A stretch of 64,000 bases of DNA from Thalassovita aquimarina (GTDB lineage: Bacteria > Pseudomonadota > Alphaproteobacteria > Rhodobacterales > Rhodobacteraceae). Under the pieces are notes generated by a model that saw nothing but the letters and a program-made list of their open reading frames with translations, was not told the DNA's origin and searched no databases. Location of the stretch: positions 1 to 64,000 of the forward strand of contig NZ_JADMKU010000016.1 in the NCBI RefSeq assembly GCF_018219815.1, read 5' to 3'. This document shows, piece after piece, positions 26,443 through 34,058 of this stretch (within the stretch, counting starts at the first letter, position 1; every line of letters begins with the position of its first letter). A program made the position numbers and the translations under genes.

Positions 26443-26491
26443 GTTTCCTCCCCAGAACGCGAACAGGGTCCAGAGTAGATTTCACGCACTC

Positions 26492-26510
26492 ATTCGACAA
26501 TCCGATGAAT
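26492..26510. promoter_or_regulatory. LysR-type T-N11-A operator between the P450 and lysR genes
   Basis: ATTC (26492-26495) and GAAT (26507-26510) are exact inverted arms separated by 11 bp, the classical LysR-type box. It lies in the 93-bp divergent region, so the LysR protein could control both its own gene and the P450 gene. Confidence 0.6.
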
Positions 26511-26535
26511 TTGATATACTGCATCGAAAAAATCG

Positions 26536-27462
26536 ATGGAGACGCCCGTGCCCGCCCTTGATCCGATGACGGTCGATTTCGCCGCCCTGAAAGTTTTGCG
26601 CCTTGTGCATGCGCACGGATCCTTCACCCGTGCTGCCGAAGCGTTGGGCGTCAATCAGTCCACGGTCAGCTATGCGATCGACCGGCTGCGCAAAGTGTTC
26701 AAGGACCCGCTTTTCGTGCGCCAAGGGGCCGGTATCGTCGCCACCGATCGCTGCGAGGAAATCGTCGCAGCGGCGGGACGGATGGTGGATGAATTCGCGG
26801 CGCTGACAGAACCGCGCGATTTCGACCCGGCTAATGCCCGCGCGACCATCACCGTTTCGTGCAATTTCTACGAACGGGTGACGCTGGTGCCGCCGCTGGT
26901 GCGGCGGCTGCGGGAACTGGCGCCGGGGCTGAAGCTCGATATCATCTCATCGACGGTGCAGGGCAAGGAACAGCTGGCGCGCGGCGAAAGCGACCTTCTG
27001 ATCGGGCCGGTACAGATCACCGAGGGCGGGTTTTATGGTCGCCGGCTGATCAGCGATCACTATGTCTGCGTGATGGCGCCGGACAACATGCTGGCGGGGC
27101 AGATCCTGAACGCGCGGGAATTCGTTGCGGTGCCGCAGGTCGTGGTGACCTATGGCGGCAACTGGCGGTCAAGCTATCTGACCGAAATCGACGCGGCTGG
27201 ACTGGTGCCGAACACGGTGATGGAGGTGCCCAGCCCGGCCAACTTGCCCGACCTTCTGACCTGTACCGACCTGATCGCCACCGTGCCACTGCGGATTGCG
27301 CGCGCCTATGGCGATCAGGTGGTGATCGGTGAATGCCCGTTTCCTGCCCCGTTTGGCATCGATCTGTACTGGACGTCGCGCACCCACCATTCCGCGATGC
27401 ACAAATGGCTGCGCGGATTGCTGGGCCGGATTGCCGAGGACCTGAAGCAGGACGGGCCTTAG
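26536..27462 (+). CDS. LysR-family transcriptional regulator
   Basis: A 308-residue LysR protein. The N-terminal HTH reads FTRAAEALGVNQSTVSYAIDRLRK (about 35-58), followed by the wing FKDPLFVRQGAG. The remainder is a periplasmic-binding-like effector domain. It is divergent from the P450 gene with a T-N11-A box between them. The effector is unknown; an aromatic substrate of the P450 is a reasonable guess. ATG 26536 is used; ATG 26566 is an alternative start. Confidence 0.88.
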   Translation: METPVPALDPMTVDFAALKVLRLVHAHGSFTRAAEALGVNQSTVSYAIDRLRKVFKDPLFVRQGAGIVATDRCEEIVAAAGRMVDEFAALTEPRDFDPANARATITVSCNFYERVTLVPPLVRRLRELAPGLKLDIISSTVQGKEQLARGESDLLIGPVQITEGGFYGRRLISDHYVCVMAPDNMLAGQILNAREFVAVPQVVVTYGGNWRSSYLTEIDAAGLVPNTVMEVPSPANLPDLLTCTDLIATVPLRIARAYGDQVVIGECPFPAPFGIDLYWTSRTHHSAMHKWLRGLLGRIAEDLKQDGP

Positions 27463-27490
27463 CGGCCGCAGTGTCGGTCAGCGCATGGCT

Positions 27491-27874
27491 TCAGCAGGTG
27501 ACGTTGCCTTCGGGATTGTCGACCGGGCCGCAGAACAGCCTGTAAAGCAGGTTGATCACCTCGTAGGTGTTGTCGTCGGCAAGCGAGTAATAGATCGTCT
27601 TGCCCTCGCGTCGGGTTGCGACCAATCCTTCTTCGCGCAACCGGGCCAGCATCTGGCTGACAGCGGCCTGGCGGATGCCCAGAAGGCTTTCCAGTTCGCC
27701 CACTGATTTTTCCCCCGAACCGAGATGGCACAGGATCATCAGGCGGCCTTCATGGGCCAGGGTCTTGAGATAAGCCGCGGCGGTTTCCGCGCTGCGGGCC
27801 ATTTCCGAAGGAGGGGCGGGAGGAGTTTGGTTGTCCACGTTTCGATACAATCCTGCGTCTTTTAGGCCCTTCAT
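27491..27874 (-). CDS. ArsR-family repressor of the SqrR/BigR type
   Basis: A 127-residue winged-helix repressor. LKTLAHEGRLMILCHL opens the DNA-binding domain, and the recognition helix is IRQAAVSQMLARLREEGLV. Cys49 and Cys115 are 66 residues apart, exactly the spacing of the reactive Cys41 and Cys107 of Rhodobacter capsulatus SqrR, which forms a polysulfide bridge when sulfide is present. It is therefore likely to sense reactive sulfur species. It lies 26 bp after the enolase-superfamily gene, apparently in the same transcript, with no sqr gene nearby. GGAAAAG lies 7 nt before the ATG. Confidence 0.8.
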   Translation of the reverse strand: MKGLKDAGLYRNVDNQTPPAPPSEMARSAETAAAYLKTLAHEGRLMILCHLGSGEKSVGELESLLGIRQAAVSQMLARLREEGLVATRREGKTIYYSLADDNTYEVINLLYRLFCGPVDNPEGNVTC

Positions 27875-27900
27875 AGCACGTCTTTTCCAGAAGCGCGAGA

Positions 27901-29133
27901 TCAGCGGCGTGTTGTCGGGGCTCCGCCTTCAAATTGGTTGTCTTGCTGGTAATCGCAAGGGGCCTGCTGCATTTCCAGATGCAATTTGTCGTCCTGATAG
28001 GGGTTTGCGCGCGCCAGCGCCTCATCGACCGTGATCCCCAGCCCGGGTGTGTCGGGCGGTGTGACGAAACCGTTTTCAACCCTGATCGCACCACCAATCA
28101 GCGCATCGTGGAACGGGGTTTCGATGGTTTCGATCATCAACAGGTTGGGGATCGAGGTGGCGAACTGGATATTGGCGGCCCATTCCACCGGCCCGGCGTA
28201 GAGATGCGGCGCCATTTGCGCGTTGTAGACCTCGGCCATCGCCGCAATTTTCTTGGCCTCCCAGATGCCGCCGACCCTGCCGAGCGCCGGTTGCAGGATG
28301 CGCGCCGCGCCGTTGCGCAGGACCGGCGCGAATTCGGCCTTGCTGCACAGCCGTTCGCCCGTGGCCACTGGGATCGAAGTTGCCGCCGCCACTTGCGCCA
28401 TCTGCGCCACGCTGTCGGGCGGGACCGGTTCTTCGAACCACAGCAGATCATAGGGTTTCAAGGCCTTGGCCAGCCGGATCGCCCCGTCGGTGGTGAATTG
28501 CCCGTGGGTGCCGAACAGCAGGTCCGCCCGGTCGCCCACCGCGTCGCGGATCGCCTTGCAGAAATCGACGGATCGGGAAATGTCGCGCAGCGCCGGCATG
28601 TGGCCGCCACGGAACGTGTAGGGGCCTGCCGGATCGAATTTCACCGCCGTATAGCCGCGATCAACCAGATGTTGCGCGCTTTCGGCGGCCTGTTCGGGAG
28701 AATTCCAGAACCCCGGCAGATCGTGATGCGGCAGCGGGTAGAGATAGGAATAGGCGCGCAGGCGGTCGTTCATCTTGCCGCCCAGTAACGCCCAGACCGG
28801 GCGGTCCCGTGCCTTGCCAAGAATATCCCAGCAGGCAATCTCCAGCCCCGAAAAGGCCCCCATGACGGTCAGGTCGGGGCGTTGGGTGAACCCCGCCGAA
28901 TAGGCGCGGCGGAACATCAGTTCGATGTTTTCGGGATTTTCGCCCGCCATGTGGCGGTCGAACACGTCCGTGATCACCGCCTTCATCGCCTCGGGGCCGA
29001 CCGAACTGGCATAGCATTCGCCCCAGCCGGTGATCCCGTTCGACGTGGTCAGCTTCACCAGTATCCAGTAACGCCCGCCCCAGCCCGGTGCGGGCGGGGC
29101 GGCCACGATGATGTCGAGGTCTTTCAGATGCAT
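27901..29133 (-). CDS. Mandelate racemase/enolase-superfamily sugar-acid dehydratase
   Basis: A 410-residue enolase-superfamily protein with an N-terminal capping domain and C-terminal barrel. The barrel motifs are TAVKFDPAGP, WFEEPVPPD (metal-binding Glu), ATGERL and MAPHLYAGPVEWAANIQ with the catalytic His. The pattern is that of the D-galactonate/arabinonate dehydratase branch rather than muconate cycloisomerase. The substrate cannot be assigned from sequence. It sits directly behind a Zn-alcohol dehydrogenase on the same strand, consistent with a short sugar-acid or polyol pathway. Confidence 0.82.
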   Translation of the reverse strand: MHLKDLDIIVAAPPAPGWGGRYWILVKLTTSNGITGWGECYASSVGPEAMKAVITDVFDRHMAGENPENIELMFRRAYSAGFTQRPDLTVMGAFSGLEIACWDILGKARDRPVWALLGGKMNDRLRAYSYLYPLPHHDLPGFWNSPEQAAESAQHLVDRGYTAVKFDPAGPYTFRGGHMPALRDISRSVDFCKAIRDAVGDRADLLFGTHGQFTTDGAIRLAKALKPYDLLWFEEPVPPDSVAQMAQVAAATSIPVATGERLCSKAEFAPVLRNGAARILQPALGRVGGIWEAKKIAAMAEVYNAQMAPHLYAGPVEWAANIQFATSIPNLLMIETIETPFHDALIGGAIRVENGFVTPPDTPGLGITVDEALARANPYQDDKLHLEMQQAPCDYQQDNQFEGGAPTTRR

Positions 29134-29166
29134 GACGGTCCTCCCTGAGGACCACCCTAGACCGGA

Positions 29167-30258
29167 TCAGCCGTGGTCGAAAACGATCACGTTGCGCCGC
29201 GCGGCGCCGGTCTTGGTGTCGGCGATCGCTTCGTTGATCTGATCGAGGCTCCAGCGGCCGGAGATCAGTTCGTCCAGCTTCAGCCGACCCTGTTGGTACA
29301 GGTCGACCATCCACGGGATATCGCGCTTGATCACTACGTCACCCATTTTCGACCCGATGATCCCCTGACCGATATCGGCCATGATCAGCGGCGAATAGGT
29401 CGCCGTCTTGTCGAAATGGGGCATGCCGACCATGATCACCTTGCCGCCATTGCCGATATAGCGCGGCGCCACGTCGTACACCGGGGCGATCCCCACGGTG
29501 ACCAGCACCGCGTCGGCGCCGCGGCCCAGCAGTTTCTTAACCGCGTTCCAGGGCTTGGCTTCGCTGGCCAGCACACCGTCGGTGGCGCCGAATTCCTTCG
29601 CCGCTTCCAGCTTGTCGGCATTCATGTCGACAGCCACGATCCGCCGCGCACCTGCGATCCGCGCGCCCTGGATCGCGTTCAGTCCGACGCCGCCGGCGCC
29701 GATCACGACCACGTCCTGGCCCGGCCGGATGCCGGCGGCGTTCACCGCGGCGCCAACCCCGGTGATCACCCCACAGGACAGCAGGGAAGCCACATCCTTG
29801 CCCATGTCGACGGGGATCTTCACGATCTGGCTCTGATCGACGACGACCTTTTCGGCGAAAGCCCCGGTCGCCAGCCCCTGGAACATCGGATCGCCTTCGG
29901 CCGTGGTCAGCGGCCCCTTGGTGCCGTCATAGCGGGTTTCGCAGATGGTCGGCTTGCCGCTGCCGCAGCTGTTGCAATGGCCGCAGGCGCGGATCAGCGT
30001 CACCGCGACGCTGTCGCCAAGCTCGAAGCCCTGAACCGCAGCGCCGACTCCGGTGACCCGTCCGGCGGCTTCGTGGCCGTAAACGGCCGGCAGCGCGCCG
30101 CCGAAACCGCCTTCCCAATAGGAAATATCGGAATGGCAAATGGCAACGGCGTCCAGCGTTACCTCGACTTCGCCCATTTCCGGCGCCCGCAGTTCGATAT
30201 CCTCGATTACCAGCGGCGCACCGAACTCATGGCAGACGGCTGCTTTGACTTTCGACAT
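29167..30258 (-). CDS. Zinc-dependent medium-chain alcohol dehydrogenase
   Basis: A 363-residue MDR-family dehydrogenase. The catalytic zinc region is CHSDISYWEG and GHEAAGRV, the structural zinc site is CGHCNSCGSGKPTIC, and the Rossmann motif is GAGGVGLNAIQG. It oxidises a primary or secondary alcohol to the carbonyl, probably with NAD. ATG 30258 is chosen because GGGAG lies close upstream; the longer frame would add 19 unlikely residues. It is 33 bp upstream of the enolase-superfamily gene. Confidence 0.88.
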   Translation of the reverse strand: MSKVKAAVCHEFGAPLVIEDIELRAPEMGEVEVTLDAVAICHSDISYWEGGFGGALPAVYGHEAAGRVTGVGAAVQGFELGDSVAVTLIRACGHCNSCGSGKPTICETRYDGTKGPLTTAEGDPMFQGLATGAFAEKVVVDQSQIVKIPVDMGKDVASLLSCGVITGVGAAVNAAGIRPGQDVVVIGAGGVGLNAIQGARIAGARRIVAVDMNADKLEAAKEFGATDGVLASEAKPWNAVKKLLGRGADAVLVTVGIAPVYDVAPRYIGNGGKVIMVGMPHFDKTATYSPLIMADIGQGIIGSKMGDVVIKRDIPWMVDLYQQGRLKLDELISGRWSLDQINEAIADTKTGAARRNVIVFDHG

Positions 30259-30276
30259 GAAGCTCCCCCAATTAAG

Positions 30277-30344
30277 TTCGTACGAAACCTGCACCAGCGG
30301 CGGATTTTGCCGCAAGTGCGAAATTTAGTTTTACCATGCGAAAT
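30277..30344. promoter_or_regulatory. Palindrome and phased direct repeats upstream of the alcohol dehydrogenase
   Basis: TTCGTACGAA (30277-30286) is a perfect 10-bp palindrome, and TGCGAAAT occurs twice (30317-30324 and 30337-30344) exactly 20 bp apart, two helical turns. They fill the 101-bp gap upstream of the dehydrogenase start. They are candidate operators for a regulator not identified here. Confidence 0.4.
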
Positions 30345-30359
30345 ACCGGCGACGCCACG

Positions 30360-31577
30360 TCAATTTGCTGGCTTTGTTGCCGGCCTTGCGCTGCGGGCGA
30401 AAACCAGCAGCGATACCAGCATCATCACGGCGGCAAGAAGAAAGGGGGCGCCGGGCAGGTAGATCGGCGCGCCCTGCCGGGTGAAGGCGGCAAAAATCTG
30501 GGTCATCAGCAGCGGGCCCACGATCATCGCGACCGACGTGATGCTGGACAGCACCCCCTGCAATTCGCCCTGGCTGTCGTCTGGGGTCGCGCGCGACAAT
30601 TGTCCCTGCAGCGCCGGCATCCCCACCGCGCCAAGGCAGATCACCGGGATCAGCGCCAGCGCCAGTATCCCCGACGCGAGGAAGGACAGCGCCAGCAATG
30701 TCGCGAATTCGATCGTCAGCCCGATGATCACCGTACGTCCTTCGCCGAAGCGCCGGATCGCGGGGGCGACCAGCATGCCTTGCGCCGCCGCGCTGAACAG
30801 GCCGTAAAGCGCCAGCGACACCCCGATCATGCCCGGTGACCAGCCGAACCTTTCGGTGCAGAAATAGGCCCAGATCGCCGGGTAGACCACGTTGGCCATC
30901 TGGTAGAAGAAGAACACCATCGACAGCGGCCGGATCGCGGGCAGGTTGGCCAGCCCCTTGAAGGCCGAAAACGGGTTGGTGCCGCGCCAGCGGAACGCGC
31001 GGCGGGTCCTGTTGGACACCGTTTCGGGCAGGACCAGCGCCCCGAAGATGGCATTGCCAAGCGCCAGCGCCGCGGCCACGTAGAACGGTGCCCGTGTACC
31101 GTATTCCGCCAACAGCCCGCCCAGAACCGGGCCGAGAACGAACCCCGCTCCGAAGGCCGCGCCGATCAGGCCGAAATTGCGCGCCTTGTTCTCGGGGGCG
31201 GAAATATCGGCCATGAAGGCGTTGGCGGTGGAGTGGGTGGCCGCGGTGATGCCGCCGACGATGCGCCCCGCCAGCAACAGCCAGATCGTGCCGGCCAGAG
31301 CCATGACAAGGTAATCCGCCGCCATCACCGTCAAAGAGACAAGCAGTACCGGCCGCCGCCCGAACGCATCCGACAGCCGCCCCAGCAGCGGCCCGAACAG
31401 GAACTGCATCACCGCGAAGGAGGTCGACAGGATGCCGCCCCAGATCGCCGCCTCGGCCAGCGCGCCGCCGCCGATTTCGCGGATCAGGTCTGGCATGACG
31501 GGCATGATCAAACCGATCCCCATCGCATCGATGACGACGGTCAACAGGATGAAAAGGATCGCGAATCTGTTGGTCAT
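30360..31577 (-). CDS. MFS transporter, TetA-like drug/H+ antiporter family
   Basis: A 405-residue 12-helix transporter. The MFS motif A GRLSDAFGRRPVLL follows helix 2, and motif C-like GAAFGAGFVLGPVLGG lies in helix 5, as in 12-TMS drug antiporters of the TetA(A/B/C) group. A true tetracycline function cannot be assumed; catabolic operons often carry such permeases for small organic molecules. ATG 31577 was chosen from the family start (MTNRFAILFILLTVV); no good SD is seen. It follows pcaB on the same strand. Confidence 0.8.
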   Translation of the reverse strand: MTNRFAILFILLTVVIDAMGIGLIMPVMPDLIREIGGGALAEAAIWGGILSTSFAVMQFLFGPLLGRLSDAFGRRPVLLVSLTVMAADYLVMALAGTIWLLLAGRIVGGITAATHSTANAFMADISAPENKARNFGLIGAAFGAGFVLGPVLGGLLAEYGTRAPFYVAAALALGNAIFGALVLPETVSNRTRRAFRWRGTNPFSAFKGLANLPAIRPLSMVFFFYQMANVVYPAIWAYFCTERFGWSPGMIGVSLALYGLFSAAAQGMLVAPAIRRFGEGRTVIIGLTIEFATLLALSFLASGILALALIPVICLGAVGMPALQGQLSRATPDDSQGELQGVLSSITSVAMIVGPLLMTQIFAAFTRQGAPIYLPGAPFLLAAVMMLVSLLVFARSARPATKPAN

Positions 31578-31680
31578 GGAAAGGCCCGTCTGGAAAATGC
31601 AGGTGCTAAAAAAGACGGCCATCGACCGCGTCTGGAAGATAGGGGGCGCCGACCGGGCTGAAAAGGCCCGGACCGGAAGA

Positions 31681-33009
31681 TCAGAGCGCTTTGACCGCTT
31701 TGGCGAAGGCACGGGCCTCGTCCGGGGCGGTGCCGGTTTGCCGCGCGGGATCGAACAGATCATCAAGCGGCAGGTCCGGATAGGCCGCGCGGGCCAGATC
31801 GGACAGTTCCGCGCCGTTTTCGGCGGCCTGACGGCACAGGGCCTTCACGGCCTCCTGCGCCTCGGGGCGGGGCATGTGGCCGGCCAGCCGGAAGGACAGC
31901 GCCTCGGCATGGATCAGGCCCTGACCGCCGCACAGAGCGGCCGCCATCGCATCGGCATTGGGCGCGATCCGGGCCGCGAGCGCCTTGCCATGCTCCAGCG
32001 CCGATGCCACCGCGAGGCAAAGTTGCGGCAGGGTCATCCATTCGGTGAACCACGCGGCGCCGTCGCGGTCCTGCCGGTGCAGACCGGCGCCCTGCAGGAT
32101 CGCGTTCAGCCCGACGGCCTGCCGCGCCAGCCCGACCATCGCCGACGGTCCGACCGGGTTCTGTTTCTGCGGCATGGTCGATGAACTGCCCTCCGCGCCC
32201 AGCGTCAGTTCCGCGATGCCGGTCTGGGTGGCGAGGATCAGGTCCTCGCCGATCTTGCCAAGCGCCGCCGCCAGCCGGGTCAGCCAGCCGGACAGGGCCA
32301 GGATCGGGCCGCGGTCGGCATGCCAGCTGCGCCCCGGATCCTGCAGGTTCAGCGCCTTGGCCAGCGCCTTGCGCATCTCCGCCGCGTTCGCGCCCAGTTC
32401 CGACCCGGTCCCTGTCGCGCCCGACAGAGATACCCACAACACCTGTTCGCGCAGCCGGGGCAATTCGTTCAACAGCTCGAGCAGCGGCACCCCCCAGCGG
32501 GCCACCGTCGTTCCGAAGGTGATCGGGGTGGCGTGCTGCCCCCATGTGCGCCCGGCCACCGGCAGGTCGGCATGCGTTCCTGCCAATTGTCCCAGGTCGA
32601 CAAGCATCTGTTTCAAAGCGGTTTCCAGATGCGTCAGATATTGCCGCAGCCGCAGCACCAGACCGGTATCGATGATGTCCTGCGATGTCGCGCCCCAATG
32701 GACGTATTGCGCATGTTCCGGCGCTTCCATCAGCTTGCGGAACGCCGCGACCAGACCCGGCACGCAGACACCGTTTTCGCCGGTCGCAGCGGCCAGTCCG
32801 CCGGGATCGAGCTGCAGTTCCATCGACGAGCGGTGGATGAACTGGGCCGACACTTCGGGGATCACCCCCATCTGGCCCTGCACCTTGGCCAATGCGCCTT
32901 CGACCAGCAGCATGGCGCGGACCTCGGCGCTGTCGGTGAACAGCCGGCCGGCGTCGGATACCGGGAACAGGCGGTGATAGAGCTCGGAGGTGAAAACCGA
33001 TGCGGCCAT
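31681..33009 (-). CDS. pcaB: 3-carboxy-cis,cis-muconate cycloisomerase-like (PcaB/lyase family)
   Basis: A 442-residue member of the fumarase/aspartase superfamily. The signature loop SSSTMPQKQNPV and the upstream segments HWGATSQDIIDT and GRTWGQHATPITFG match bacterial PcaB, which lactonises 3-carboxymuconate in protocatechuate degradation. The adenylosuccinate-lyase subfamily is less likely because of these motifs. The other pca genes are not adjacent; a pcaD-like gene is at 49705-50493. It starts 3 bp after the alpha/beta hydrolase gene stops, so the two are coupled. Confidence 0.85.
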   Translation of the reverse strand: MAASVFTSELYHRLFPVSDAGRLFTDSAEVRAMLLVEGALAKVQGQMGVIPEVSAQFIHRSSMELQLDPGGLAAATGENGVCVPGLVAAFRKLMEAPEHAQYVHWGATSQDIIDTGLVLRLRQYLTHLETALKQMLVDLGQLAGTHADLPVAGRTWGQHATPITFGTTVARWGVPLLELLNELPRLREQVLWVSLSGATGTGSELGANAAEMRKALAKALNLQDPGRSWHADRGPILALSGWLTRLAAALGKIGEDLILATQTGIAELTLGAEGSSSTMPQKQNPVGPSAMVGLARQAVGLNAILQGAGLHRQDRDGAAWFTEWMTLPQLCLAVASALEHGKALAARIAPNADAMAAALCGGQGLIHAEALSFRLAGHMPRPEAQEAVKALCRQAAENGAELSDLARAAYPDLPLDDLFDPARQTGTAPDEARAFAKAVKAL

Positions 33010-33012
33010 GGG

Positions 33013-33723
33013 TTATCCTTTTGCGATCTTGTCGAGGATTTTCGCCAACCCGTCGGGATCGGCGAAGAAGGGCGAATGGGCGCACTGCATAGTGAAGACG
33101 CTGTCTTTTGGCCAGTCCTCGGTCATCGTCACCTGGTATTCCGGCGGGATCGCACGGTCGTCGGCGCAGCGGATGTAACTTCTTGGCACGCTTGCGTAAT
33201 TCTCGCCCGTTTCGACCGGGACAGAGGTCGGTTGGGTGGCCTGAATGCACAGCCTGTCACGGGCGTAATCGACCGTGCCCTCGGGGCAGTCGTGGTAAAA
33301 CACGTCGCCGATCATGTCGGGATCGGCGGTCCAGCCGGTGCGGTCTTCGGTCATCCGGATCGCCGGCAAGAGCGGCTGGTAGGGGGCTTCCATCCGCATC
33401 TGCGCCAGCGACAGTCCGGGTTGCGGCACATAGGCGCAAAGATAGACGAGGCGCTGGAAATTCAACGGGTTGCGTTCTGCCGCGAGAGTGATTGGATAGC
33501 CGCCCATCGAATGGCCCACCACGATCATCGGGTGGTCCAGCGCATCGAGCACCGCATCGGCATAGAGATCGAGCGTAACGTCTTGATAAGGCGTCTTGTC
33601 TTCGCCGTGCCCGGGCAAGTCTATGGCCTTTGCCTGATGCCCGAGCCGTTGCAGCGCCGGGATCACGTCGCGCCAGCACCAGGCCCCGTGACCGGCGCCG
33701 TGCACCAACAGGAATTGAGCCAT
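33013..33723 (-). CDS. Alpha/beta hydrolase (esterase/hydroxynitrile-lyase-like)
   Basis: A 236-residue alpha/beta-hydrolase. The oxyanion HGAGHGAWCW, nucleophile elbow GHSMGG (Ser72) and a late catalytic His in CAHSPFF follow the plant-esterase/HNL pattern. The substrate is probably an ester or lactone feeding the same pathway as the downstream pcaB. GGGGGG lies upstream of ATG 33723. The reading frame extends further upstream but without family similarity. Confidence 0.82.
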   Translation of the reverse strand: MAQFLLVHGAGHGAWCWRDVIPALQRLGHQAKAIDLPGHGEDKTPYQDVTLDLYADAVLDALDHPMIVVGHSMGGYPITLAAERNPLNFQRLVYLCAYVPQPGLSLAQMRMEAPYQPLLPAIRMTEDRTGWTADPDMIGDVFYHDCPEGTVDYARDRLCIQATQPTSVPVETGENYASVPRSYIRCADDRAIPPEYQVTMTEDWPKDSVFTMQCAHSPFFADPDGLAKILDKIAKG

Positions 33724-34058
33724 TGTCCCCCCTTGCCGGCGCGCAGAAGTTTGACGCCATTTGTGACTTACGTACCGGGGTTTTGTACAAATGCCCGATG
33801 GCGCGCGCAAGCGGGCAGGGCGGCGGCGAAACCGGCGCGGCCGGTCCGGAAACGCCGCTTGCCCGTGCGATTGTCGCCGTCATGCGATTGGTCAGCACGG
33901 GGGCATGCTTCCCGCACCGACAGGGCGTCGGGCGAACGGATGATTCACTCAATTTGCCGTGGACGCCGATCCTCTTTGTATGACAGTTTTGGCCAGCTCT
34001 TGTGTTTGAAACGGCACAGCGTTGCTCTGTGCGTATTATTCTGGAATTGATCGACGTC
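33724..34058. promoter_or_regulatory. 335-bp divergent intergenic region with palindromic sites
   Basis: No convincing gene is present; short open frames here do not resemble a known protein. TTTGTACAAA (33782-33791) is a perfect palindrome. A looser inverted pair, ATTTGT (33759-33764) with ACAAAT (33787-33792), brackets ACTTACGTACC close to the hydrolase start. They are probable operator sites for the 33723-27491 transcript. Confidence 0.4.

Noticed and set aside
33630-33983. 117-codon + strand frame in the gap before the acetoacetate-CoA ligase gene
   Set aside because: No recognisable domain or SD; its first part lies antisense to the hydrolase gene. It is treated as intergenic.
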